Part shown: positions 33,062 to 42,194 of the stretch, one piece after another
Position numbering within the stretch: the stretch's first letter is position 1
How the letters are laid out: every line of letters begins with the position of its first letter
Assembly: GCF_033115175.1 (NCBI RefSeq)
Contig: NC_084831.1
Location: 46,222,002 to 46,286,001, forward strand
Source: Lepus europaeus
Lineage: Eukaryota > Chordata > Mammalia > Lagomorpha > Leporidae
Length of the DNA stretch: 64,000 nt
Reading direction: 5' to 3'
Program-made: the position numbers and the translations under genes
Notes under the pieces: generated by a model
Seen by the model: only the letters and a program-made list of their open reading frames with translations
Told to the model about the DNA's origin: nothing
Databases searched by the model: none

Positions 33062-35263
33062 GTGAGTGGGGCTCTCTGCACCTGCGCCTGCTGGGCGGGT
33101 GGCCCCAGCGCAGCGAGAACCAGCAGCATCTCCTGGCTGGGCAGGCCCCCAGGGGTCGCGGTGCAGGTGGAGAACTGGAGCCCAAGAGGCCGGCTCCTTG
33201 GTCTCTTCACAGCTCCATGGGGCTCCCGTTTTCAAATCCCTTCACGTGGTTAGGGTTTGCGTTGCGCTGTCCTAGATTTCGGGGCAGCTTGAGGTGACCC
33301 ACGCCTTCCTTCTTCTGCTTGCACGCCTCTAAAGCCAGGGACCTCACTGGCTTGCGTAACTTGTTGGCGCCTGCAGGCACTCCAGCCAGGCTGAGGACTT
33401 CTTCCAGACGTCTGCAACTTCCTCTACCCGGTGCACCTGGTGGAACCCTGGGGAGGTCTGGCTGAGTCGTGGGCAGAGAGCCAGGAGAGAGAGCTCATTT
33501 GCCAGCTTCCTCCTGTGGCGAGACCTGGAGCATGGGGCTTTGCACCCCACACCCTGGGCAGGCCTTGCCATTCCTAGGAAGCAGTTGACAAAGCCAGCGC
33601 AGAGGCAGGTGACTTCGTGAAGTCACATGTCATTGACCTCACTGGTGCAAGTGCCGGCTGTGGACAGTGGCTAGCCCTCCCCCTGAGCCCCAGGCCCTGT
33701 GTAAGACGGCGGCCCCTGAGTGGGCAGAGACAGCCCGCAGGCCTGTTTGGAAGGTGGAGGATGCCTGGGAGGCTGCCTTGTGCTACATGAGCTCTGCCTC
33801 GGGACCACAGGTTCTGATGCCACTTTAAAGGCAAAGATCAGTCACCTCTTGTCCCGTCAGCTGGCCCCTGTGCCTGTCCCTGCCTTCATTGGCTCTCCTA
33901 CGCCCAGGCAGGCCAGGGCCACAGGTCAGTGTGTGGCGGAGAGGCTGCCCTTTCCCAAGAGGCTTTCCCCAGGGAAGAATGAGCCCCCCTTGCAGCCCTG
34001 GCTGTGTATTGCGGCCCCCGGCACATTACCTGGTGCACGGGGGCTCTGCGAACAGCTGCTGCTCCTTGCATTGTGGAAGCAGATGATGGTCTGAGCGCAG
34101 GGACCCGCACACAGCAGGTGTGCCGTGGCCACAGCTGTACCTGTCTGGCTGCTCTCCCATCTGCACAGCCACCTCCACTCTAAGCCTGCTGCAGGATTCC
34201 ACTGCCTTGGACGTGTCCCAGAGACCAGGATCCAGAATGTTCTGAGGGGATGGCCAGGCCACCCCCACATTTTGACAGAGCAGGAGCAAGAGCATGAGGG
34301 GACCAGCTATCATCCCCAGGTCCCCTAGCACAGCAGCACCAGAGCTGCTGTTAGGCTCCAGGTCTCCAGGCCCCTGGGCCAGGGCTCAATGGTGGTCCAG
34401 GGCTCGCTGGTAGGGCCAGGGCTTAGACACATCCATCCCTCCTGGCCACCCAAGGCAGACCCTGGCCTGCAAGCTCAGGCCCTAAGAAAGAGGGGCAAAG
34501 TGCTACTGAGGTCACAGGGAAGCTGACCCTCAGGGCAGGGGGCTGGGGAGGCATGCAGACTAAACCTTGAGCAGTAGTTGTCCCAAAGGTCACAGCTGGT
34601 GCGTGGGTGGCCAGGACAGGGCCCCAGTGTGTGTGGGTCTAGGACTCCAAGGCGTGGGGGAGGGGCACGTGAGCCAGGTCCTGGGGTTGGGTCAAGGAGG
34701 CCCTGGTCATCCCTCTGAGGCCCTCTCTGCCCCCATGGGACCCCGGATTCCTGGAGAGGGCTGGTAATAGGGTGGCTGTGAGGTAGCTGTGAGCTCACAT
34801 ATTCAGCCCCTGGAGAGCACCCACAGGGGGGAGGGCTGGAGTGGGTGCTGTCCATGTGCTTCTCATGGGTGTCAGTCAGGGGGTCCCAGGCCATCAGGCC
34901 CTGCAGGATGTGTGTGCTCAGGAGAGCTGGAAGGAACTGGCTCCTGAGATGCGGCAGCCACCAGGTGGCTAGGAAGTATAGCAGGTGTCGCGAGCCAGCA
35001 GCTGCACCCCCTCTTACTGGGGACCCCGGTCCTTTCTCATGAGGCCTCCAGCTGGTTGATGAGCCATCCCCCATCACAGAGGGCCATCTGCTGTTGCATC
35101 TCCTGATTGAAATGTCAGTCATATCCGAAACACACCTTGCTGGCAGCCTGCAGACAAGTGCTTGAGCAGACACAGGGCATGGAGCGGCCCTGGAAGCACC
35201 CCTGCGGGACGGCCCTGGAAGGGTGGGTCTTTCCAGGGCCTCACATTGGCTCTGTCCTCTCAG
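33062..35263 (+). other. PCSK9: PCSK9 intron 5
   Basis: About 2.2 kb without any SINE, MIR or exon that I recognise. GC-rich unique sequence with chance ORFs only. Confidence 0.8.
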
Positions 35264-35460
35264 GCCTGGAGTTCGTTCAGAAGAGCCGCCTGGCCCAGCC
35301 CACGGTGCCACTGGTGGTGCTGCTGCCCCTGGCCGGTGGCTACAGCCGGGTCCTCAATGCCGCCTGCCAGCGCTTGGCCAGGACAGGCGTAGTGTTGGTC
35401 GCTGCTGCTGGCAACTTCCGGGAAGATGCCTGCCTCTACTCCCCAGCCTCTGCTCCCGAG
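35264..35460 (+). CDS. PCSK9: PCSK9 exon 6 (oxyanion-hole Asn)
   Basis: 197 nt, phase 1 to 0. Encodes [20 protein letters not shown] through [20 protein letters not shown] to [20 protein letters not shown]. Asn315 in AAGNF is the oxyanion-hole residue (Asn317 in human). Donor GTGGGT. Confidence 0.97.
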
Positions 35461-36157
35461 GTGGGTGCTTGCATGCTGCCCCTGGCCCCTGACCCGCAGA
35501 ATGGAGGAGAAGATGGGTCCCCTTCCCAGAGGCTGTGCTGGCCTGGCTCCGCTGCAGCAGCCTGGGGAGGGGAGGGCATGACTCCGGACAATCCCAACTC
35601 CTGGGCAGGGCAGCACCTTCGGTCCCACCCCCCACCAGGCAGCTGCCCCCCATGGCTCAGGAGCTCAGGAGCAGATGCGGGTCAGAGCCAGTCACCCGGG
35701 GGCACCCAGGGGGCTGCTGTGTGCCTGGCTCAGGGGAGCCGACGGCCTGCTGCGGCTGAGGCCGTCCTGACCAGCTCGAGGGGTTCAGAGTCGGGTGGGC
35801 GGGGTGGGGGGGAGGGTGCAGATGGGAACTTGGCAGTGATAACCTGGGCCTTCTCTGGATCCCCTGGCTGCCAAATTTAAAACTGCAAAAAAGCAAAACA
35901 AAACCCAGCACTTGGTCCAGCCTTGCCTGCTCCGCTCCACGAGGACGGAGGAATGGCTCCAGGCTAGTGCGGGAAGCTCTCAGGTGGAGCAGGGAGCACA
36001 GAGTTTGCCCGGGGACTTGCACGTCCCACATTTGGGCCATTTGGATGGGACCCAAGCAGGTTTCTAGGAGTCAGCTGGTGTAGCTGGCAAGGTCCCGGTC
36101 TGTGCCTGCAGCCCCTCCCACAACTCCTCTCGATACCCCTGCCTCCCACCTTCTCAG

Positions 36158-36341
36158 GTCATCACTGTTGGGGCCACCAATGCCCAGGACCAGCCACTGA
36201 ACCTGAAGACCTTGGGGACCAACTATGGCCGCTGTGTGGACCTCTTCGCCCCAGGGGAGAACATCGTTGGTGCCGCCAGTGACTGCGACTCCTGCTTTAT
36301 GTTGCAGAGTGGGACATCGCAGGCTGCCGCCCATGTGGCCG
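36158..36341 (+). CDS. PCSK9: PCSK9 exon 7 (catalytic Ser, LDLR-binding strand)
   Basis: 184 nt, phase 0 to 1. Encodes [12 protein letters not shown], then [20 protein letters not shown] with catalytic Ser384 in SGTSQAAAH. The equivalents of human Asp374 and Phe379, central to EGF-A binding, are conserved (372, 377). Neighbouring contacts differ: Ile369 to Val, Thr377 to Ser, Val380 to Met, Ser381 to Leu. Confidence 0.97.
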
Positions 36342-36834
36342 GTGAGCCGCCCCCTCCCTCCACATGGCCCTGTCTGCTGTGCTTCTACTAGCCCCTCTGG
36401 CAGGCAGGGTCTGCACTAGGACCTCTGTGTGCCAGGCTCTGTGCTGGGCCTGGGCACAAACACACAGTCTGTTGGGGGAGGCGGAGGGTGGGAACACCAA
36501 GTAGGTGGGGCCGGGCTAGAGGGAGCCCAGGGGGGCACCTGGCAGCCTGAGGGTCAGGGATGCTTTCCTGGAGGGGAGGGGTTTGATCTGGTGGGTGGAA
36601 GGCGTTCCTCTGGCACACAGACAGCAGCTGCCAAGGCCCACAGGTGTGAGAGCCTGGTTCTACCACCTGGTTTTCACATGCATGGGGTGTGGCTGGCTTA
36701 CCTGCATGGGAATAGCAGCTTGGTGTGTCTGTGCGCACCCATGTGCTGGGCGTGTGTCCATGCATGTGTGCGCCAGCACGAATCCCCTGGTTGGGACGGA
36801 GGCCCCCCATCTCTGACTGCCTGCCCCACCACAG

Positions 36835-37008
36835 GCATCGCAGCCATGATGCTGGCCTCCACACCCGGGCTCTCCCCAGCCGAGCTGAGGCAGAGGTTGA
36901 TCCACTTCTCTGACAAGGATGTCATCAACGAGACCTGCTTCCCGGAGGACCAGCGGGTCCTCACCCCCAACCTGGTGGCTGCCCTGCCCCCCAGCACCGG
37001 CACAGCAG
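36835..37008 (+). CDS. PCSK9: PCSK9 exon 8 (end of catalytic domain)
   Basis: 174 nt, phase 1 to 1. Encodes [20 protein letters not shown] and [20 protein letters not shown]. Human has INEAWF. The two changes create an N-E-T glycosylation sequon at Asn423 and a new Cys426 in place of Trp428. Confidence 0.97.
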
Positions 37009-37262
37009 GTGAGCAGGATGGCAGGGCAGGGAGGGCCTAGTCCAGGCTGGGGGTGGGGGTGGAGCGTCAGTGGCCCCGCCATCTCTGCTCCTGTACCTTA
37101 AACCCGGTCTGCGGGGCTGGGGCTTGGGCTGAGAACTTCTGCTGTGCTGGGGAGATGTTGCGGATGACGCTCTTGAAGGCTCTGTCTCCCCACCACGAAC
37201 TGAAGACGCTTCTGGAGTGTCCCGGCTCAGGCCACCCCTCCTTACTGGGGGCCTCGCTGCAG

Positions 37263-37411
37263 GCGGGCAGCTTTTCTGCAGGACCGTGTGGTCGGCACCC
37301 TCGGGGCCCACGTGCATGGCCACGGCCACGGCCCGCTGTGCCCCGGATGAGGAGTTGTTGAGCTGCTCCAGTTTCTCCAGGAGCGGGAAGCGGCGGGGCG
37401 AGCGCATCAAG
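37263..37411 (+). CDS. PCSK9: PCSK9 exon 9 (start of Cys/His-rich domain)
   Basis: 149 nt, phase 1 to 0. Encodes [20 protein letters not shown] and onward to [10 protein letters not shown]. Human Trp453 is Gly451 (TGG to GGG), and human Arg469 is Cys467, compatible with decay of a CpG in an Arg codon. Donor GTAACC. Confidence 0.96.
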
Positions 37412-37464
37412 GTAACCGCACCCTTGCGCCTTGAGTGTGCTCCTGTGGGCAGGGGGATTGTTGC

Positions 37465-37487
37465 TCTGTGTGTGTGTGTGTGTGTGT
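37465..37487. repeat. GT microsatellite
   Basis: Short GT run in PCSK9 intron 9. Confidence 0.92.
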
Positions 37488-38023
37488 AAGGGAGACGGTG
37501 CTGTCAGTTCTCAGCTCAGGGGACAGGGGTCGGCCCTGGCGAGCCCCTCCAGCCTCAGCACTCCCGTCCTTGAGACCAAGCCTGCAGGGCTGGGCCAGAG
37601 CAGGGGTGGCCCAGGCGGGCTTCCTGGGAGGCTGGGGACGGGCCAGGAGCCACTGCTTCTGGCCTCTGCGGCTCAAGCGCCCTTTCCATTCAGACGGTCT
37701 GGGGTGCTTGGAGTTGAAGCCAGCCAAGAGGGGCACTGGTGTGGATGGTGCGGGTGCCCGGATGCAGGTGGGAGAGTGGGGGCAGGCACTTGCAGCAGAG
37801 AGACTGGGTGTGTGAGCGCTGGCTGGAGCCGGGCCGGGGGTGCGGTGGGGAGGGACAGGCTGGTCCCCGCTCTGCTCTCTCAGGTTTCCCTGCGGTTCCA
37901 TTGCCAAGCCCCTCCAGGGCAGGAAGGAACTCCCTGTCCTCCGGGGGCTGGGAGTGGGACCGACAAGGGTTCAGGGACTCGGCCCAGCTGGAGGAGGTCC
38001 CTGTGTCTGTCTCTGTCTCTCAG

Positions 38024-38201
38024 GTCCGAGGGGGCAGGCGGGTGTGCCTGGCCCACAACGCGTTTGGGGGTGAGGGTGTCTATGCGATTGCCAGGTGCTG
38101 CCTGCTGCCCCAGGCCAACTGCAGTGTCCACACGGCCCCACCGGCCAGGGCTGGCGGGGAGCTCCACGTCCATTGCCACCAGCCAGGCCACGTCCTCACA
38201 G
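38024..38201 (+). CDS. PCSK9: PCSK9 exon 10
   Basis: 178 nt, phase 0 to 1. Encodes [20 protein letters not shown] and [12 protein letters not shown]. The NCS sequon is the glycosylation site also used in human (Asn533). Acceptor is within a CT-rich tract, donor GTAGAG. Confidence 0.97.
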
Positions 38202-38294
38202 GTAGAGGCTGGGCCCTGCCCTGGGGTGGGGGAGGGGGCCCCCAGCTGCCCCAGGCTTGGTCCTCAGCAATGTGACTGGTCAGACCCTGGAGCC

Positions 38295-38425
38295 CACTGC
38301 AGCCCTGGTTCTGCTGCATCCATGTTGTGTGACCTTGGGCAGGTGACTTGACCTCTCTCTGCTCAAAAAGGAATGAGGGGGTTCCTGTCTCGCTGGGTGT
38401 GCTGAGATGGTACCTTTGGGGCATG
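38295..38425 (+). repeat. MIR remnant in PCSK9 intron 10
   Basis: CCCTGGTTCTGCTGCATCCA, TTGTGTGACCTTGGGCAGGT and the polypyrimidine TTGACCTCTCTCTGC. Confidence 0.7.
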
Positions 38426-38479
38426 CTGGGTGCTTAGTGCCAGTCAGGGCAGGGCGGAGGGGCAGGTCTCAGAGAGGAA

Positions 38480-38625
38480 CAGGCTCAGCTCGAATCTGTG
38501 CTGCCCTGCAACAGCTGTGTGGCCTGAGCAAGTCATGTAACATCTCTGTGCCTGTTTCATGGATGGGTGCTAAGCCCTACCTGGTGCTGCGACAGTATGA
38601 ATTCTAGTTCCCATTATCATCACCA
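38480..38625 (+). repeat. MIR remnant in PCSK9 intron 10
   Basis: CAGCTCGAATCTGTGCTGCC, GCTGTGTGGCCTGAGCAAGT and CATCTCTGTGCCTGTTTCAT. Confidence 0.8.
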
Positions 38626-39387
38626 TTACTTTAAAATCCATCCTTGGTCCAGGTAACTATGGATGGGCCACTCTGTGGAGGCTGAGCCGTGCTGCCTGCG
38701 TGGAGTGCAGAGCGGCACTGAGCCTGGTGTCCTGTGAGTGAGAGTCCATGGGGGGAGCTGCCTGGCTCAGCAGTTGGTTCTCTGTGAGCGTGTCCTCGGG
38801 AGCCATTGAAGGTTGGGGCCAGGAGAGTGACGGTGAGGGCTCGCTCTAGGAAGGGCAGGCTGGCGTGCAGGGTGCATTTCCAGTGGAGACGAGCCCAGGC
38901 AGGTGCTGGTGCCCATGTGGCAGGGAGAGGCCAGAAAGGCCCCACGTGCTGCTGCCATGCTGCCCATGGGCTCGGGCCCCCATCACCGCCCCTTTGTGCC
39001 TGCCCTGCAGGTAAGCTTGACAGCGCTGGCCAGCAAGCTGTGGACTCTCTCTGATGCACACCTGAGCCCCGTCCTGCAGCCTAGACACGCTGAGTGGCTT
39101 CCTCAGGGTGTGCAGCTGGCACACGGGGCACTGGGCTCGCTGAGATCCTGGTGACTCCTTGCTGCGCACCAGCACTTGCTGGAGCTTCACGCATGCTCCC
39201 TTGGCTGTCTGCACAGCCTCACTGGGAGCAGGTGCAGTCACTCTTTCCACCAGACTCATAGGATGCCCAGGCTCAGTGCCACTGAGCAGCCACCAGCTAA
39301 GGTTTCAGAGCTAGGCCAGGGAGTCCCCAGAGACCCAGACAGACCTCCCACCCCACCAGGCTCACTCTGAATTCCATCTTTTTCTTT

Positions 39388-39690
39388 TTGAAGATTTGCT
39401 TACTAATCTATTTATTTGAGAGGCAGAACTAGAGAGAAAAAGAGGGAGAGAGAGAGAAGCTTCCATCCCTGGTTCACTCCCCAAAGGGTGGCAACAGCTG
39501 ATGCTGGGCCAACCAGAAGCCAGGAGCCAGGAACGCCATCCTGGTCTCCGGCATGGGTAGCAGGGGCCCAAGCACTTGGGCCATCCTCTGCTGCCTTCCC
39601 AAGTGCATCAGCAGGGAGCTGGATTGGAAGCTGAGGAGCTGGGACTCAAACTGGTGCTCATATGGGGTGCCAGAGTCACAAACAGAAGCT
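39388..39690 (-). mobile_element. CSINE, older copy, reverse
   Basis: Tail GAAGATTTGCTTACTAATCT, GGAGCCAGGAACGCCATCCT, GCAGGGAGCTGGATTGGAAG and GGACTCAAACTGGTGCTCAT. Lies in PCSK9 intron 10. Confidence 0.88.
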
Positions 39691-40061
39691 CACCAGCTCC
39701 CCACCACTACTCCGGGTCCTGGCCCTGAACTTCTGCCTGGTGGCCAGGTGGGGAGGGGCCTGAGGGGCTTTCAGCATCCCAGGCCTCAGAGCCCCTGCTC
39801 CATTGCTCCCTGTATCTGGGTAGAAATGAGATCTCCCCTGAGAAACGGCGCTTGAGTGGTTCCCTGAATGCCATGCAGCAGGTCCACAGCACAGTGGAGT
39901 GGAGAACCCAGGGTCCTGTCACTCAGGCCAGCATCTCTTTTCCATCTTGCTTCTGGGTTTCCCAGATCTTGCCACAGACCCGAGAGAGATAGGGCCTGCG
40001 GGGGGAGGACAAGGGACTCGCCCAGCGTCTTTGTGCCTGAGCCGGCTCTCCTCTGCCCCAG

Positions 40062-40246
40062 GCTGCAGCTCTCACTGGGAGGCTGAGGGCCTTGGCACCC
40101 ACAGCCAGCCAGCACCAAGGCCACAAGGTCAGCGTGCCCAGTGTGTAGGTCACAGGGAGGCTAGCATCCACGCATCCTGCTGCCATGCCCCAGGCCTGGA
40201 GTGCAAGGTCAAGGAGAAGCACGGGATCCCGGGCCCTGCAGAGCAG
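40062..40246 (+). CDS. PCSK9: PCSK9 exon 11
   Basis: 185 nt, phase 1 to 0, one codon longer than human. Encodes [20 protein letters not shown] and [20 protein letters not shown]. The extra codon lies in KVKEKHGIP (human KVKEHGIP). Donor GTAAGA. Confidence 0.97.
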
Positions 40247-40578
40247 GTAAGAGGCGTGCAGGGGAGGGTGGCACGAGGGTGGGTGGTGGGGCGCGACGTG
40301 TCTGTCCTGTGCAGCTTTTCTGTGTCCGAGGTTGTGCCAGCACGTACGCCACGTGTCAGGGCGGTGGCTGTGGGCAGCTTCAGCTGTCACATGCGCAGTA
40401 CTGAGAAGAGACACAGGAACAGGGGCAGAGGCAGGGAGACCAGCCGGGGCGGTGAGGGTCCCCATGGGGGCTGGGATCTGAGCGAGGAGCCACGGGGTGG
40501 GGTGGGGCTCAGGTCCTGCTGAACCCCTGCAGGATGGAGTTGAATTAGTGGGATGAGGAAGGCTGCGAGAGGTGTTAG

Positions 40579-40601
40579 TTTTTTTTTTTTTGGGGGGGGG
40601 C
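40579..40601. repeat. T run followed by G run
   Basis: Homopolymer T followed by homopolymer G in intron 11; no function inferred. Confidence 0.85.
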
Positions 40602-40813
40602 AGGGGAGACACTGGTGGTGTCGCCTTAGTGATCCGGCTGTGGCCCGTGTGTGCTCAGCAATGGGTGTGGGAGAGCCGGACAGGGCGCCAGGCAGCCAGA
40701 GCTGTGCACAGTCCAGGCCTGGCAGGGCTGTCAGGAGGGAGAAGGGATCCCGGGTGGCACGGGGCCCCTAGCACGCTGGACACCAACTGCCTTCCTCTCC
40801 TGGGCTCCTGCAG

Positions 40814-41026
40814 GTCAGCGTGGCCTGTGAGGAGGGCTGGACCCTGACGGGCTGCAGCGCCCTCCCCTGGGCCTCCCTCGTGCTGGGAGCCTACGCTGTG
40901 GACAACACGTGCGTGGTGAAGAGCCGTGACGCCGGAGCAGCAGGTGGCACCAGTGAGGAGGTCACCGCGGCTGTGGCCATCTGCTGCCGAAGCAGGCCCT
41001 CCGGGGCCTCGCAGGACCTCCGGTGA
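40814..41026 (+). CDS. PCSK9: PCSK9 exon 12, terminal coding exon
   Basis: Acceptor CCTGCAG; stop TGA at 41024-41026. Encodes [39 protein letters not shown] and AVAICCRSR, ending ASQDLR. This is the last of the three structural modules of the C-terminal domain. Confidence 0.97.
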   Translation, partial: VSVACEEGWTLTGCSALPWASLVLGAYAVDNTCVVKSRDAGAAGGTSEEVTAAVAICCRSRPSGASQDLR

Positions 41027-41875
41027 CAGCCCCAGCCCGGGAGGGCGCGGTGTGGAGCCCCTCCCACCGCAGGCCCTGCCCACCAGGGGCCGGAGTCTGG
41101 CGCCCCCTTGGGGAAACCCCTGCGCTGCTGGCTCGGCTCCTGCTGGCTACGCCCAGCGCGCCCGCATCTGGGGCAGAACCACGTTTATTGCGCTCTCGCT
41201 GTGCGTGCGCCAGGCGAAGTCTCCCCGAGAGCAGTCCTCTTCCTGCGGGTGGGGCTGGGAGAGGCAGGTGCGGGGGAACCGTGCTGATGGAGCCTCCCCG
41301 CCTGCTCACTTCGCAAAAGCCTCTTCGGGCTCTGGGTTGGGGCCCGGGTGAGATCCAGCCCCGTGATAGGCGTGAGGCCTAGGCCTGTGCCATGGCGTCC
41401 CCAGCCGTCCTCGCTCTGTTCTGCTAACCCGAGGATCAGCGGGCAGTGAGCTGACTTGTCAGCTGGCGGGGCAGGGCCACAGGGTACACGCACCTGCCCC
41501 GACGCCCCCTGCCAGATAAAACTTCATCCGCAGATAAAGTTCACGCCGCCAGGCAGTGCGGCCGTGCAGGCCCGCCCCTCGGAGGGCCGGCTCTGAGCCA
41601 CGTTCTGCACCGCACGAGGCATCCCGTTTTTAAGGGGAGCAGGGAGCCTGGGGGCACAGGCGCCAGGCAGCTGTGCAGTAGCGGCGCTGGGCCTCACGCG
41701 GCCCTGGGCACTGCTGTGGTCATCCCGGCCCCGCCCCACCCGACCAAGCGTGTTCTGCTCTTTGTCGCTTTCTTAGCAAGAAGCTTTTCTAGACCGGTTT
41801 CGCTTTTGCAACGTGAAGATATTTATTCTTGGCTTTGTAGCATTTTAAAAATAAAAACAGCTTTGTCATGACTCT
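41027..41875 (+). other. PCSK9: PCSK9 3' untranslated region
   Basis: Runs from the stop to just beyond the AATAAA at 41850-41855. The final stretch (GAAGATATTTATTC, then TTTGTAGCATTTT) resembles the end of the human PCSK9 mRNA. Shorter than the human 3' UTR. The cleavage position is estimated. Confidence 0.8.
41850..41855 (+). terminator. PCSK9: PCSK9 polyadenylation signal
   Basis: Canonical AATAAA in the context TTTAAAAATAAAAACAG, matching the human PCSK9 3' end context. Confidence 0.88.
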
Positions 41876-42194
41876 CACCTGGGCCTCCCTGGCGGGCTGC
41901 TGCCTTGCTTACAGAACGCTCCTGCGGGGGCTGCCGAATGCTGGACAAACCGAGCTCTTGCTGAGAACCCGGAAGTATTCCGAGCACGAGCAGAGTTGTG
42001 GGGCTTCCTCCTGTGCCTGTCCTGGGTACAAAATGAACGCTTCCCCATAGCCTCCCTCGCCGCCCCAGCCAGTTCGGACGCCCACTCCCACCATCCATCA
42101 CCTAGTGCCATTTAGCACCAGGCCAGCCACCGGTCCGCGGAACCTCCACCCCGTGGGCCCATTCTGATGTATAGAGAAAAATGCCAGGGAGACG

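Larger units (their letters stand above)
25700..41026 (+). other. PCSK9: PCSK9 gene, 12 coding exons, complete
   Basis: Encodes proprotein convertase subtilisin/kexin 9. It cleaves its own prodomain in the ER, is secreted mainly by hepatocytes, binds the EGF-A repeat of the LDL receptor and diverts the receptor to lysosomes. The exons (201, 192, 124, 134, 142, 197, 184, 174, 149, 178, 185, 213 nt) join in frame into 690 residues; human has 692. Residue 1-30 signal peptide; acidic sulfation region with Tyr38; prodomain to Gln150; subtilisin-like domain with Asp184, His224, Asn315 and Ser384; Cys/His-rich C-terminal domain from about 450. All introns are GT-AG. Compared with human the protein lacks the furin motif, has two extra N-glycosylation sequons (205, 423), four extra cysteines (84, 103, 426, 467) and one inserted Lys in exon 11. 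It is intact, so not a pseudogene. Confidence 0.97.
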
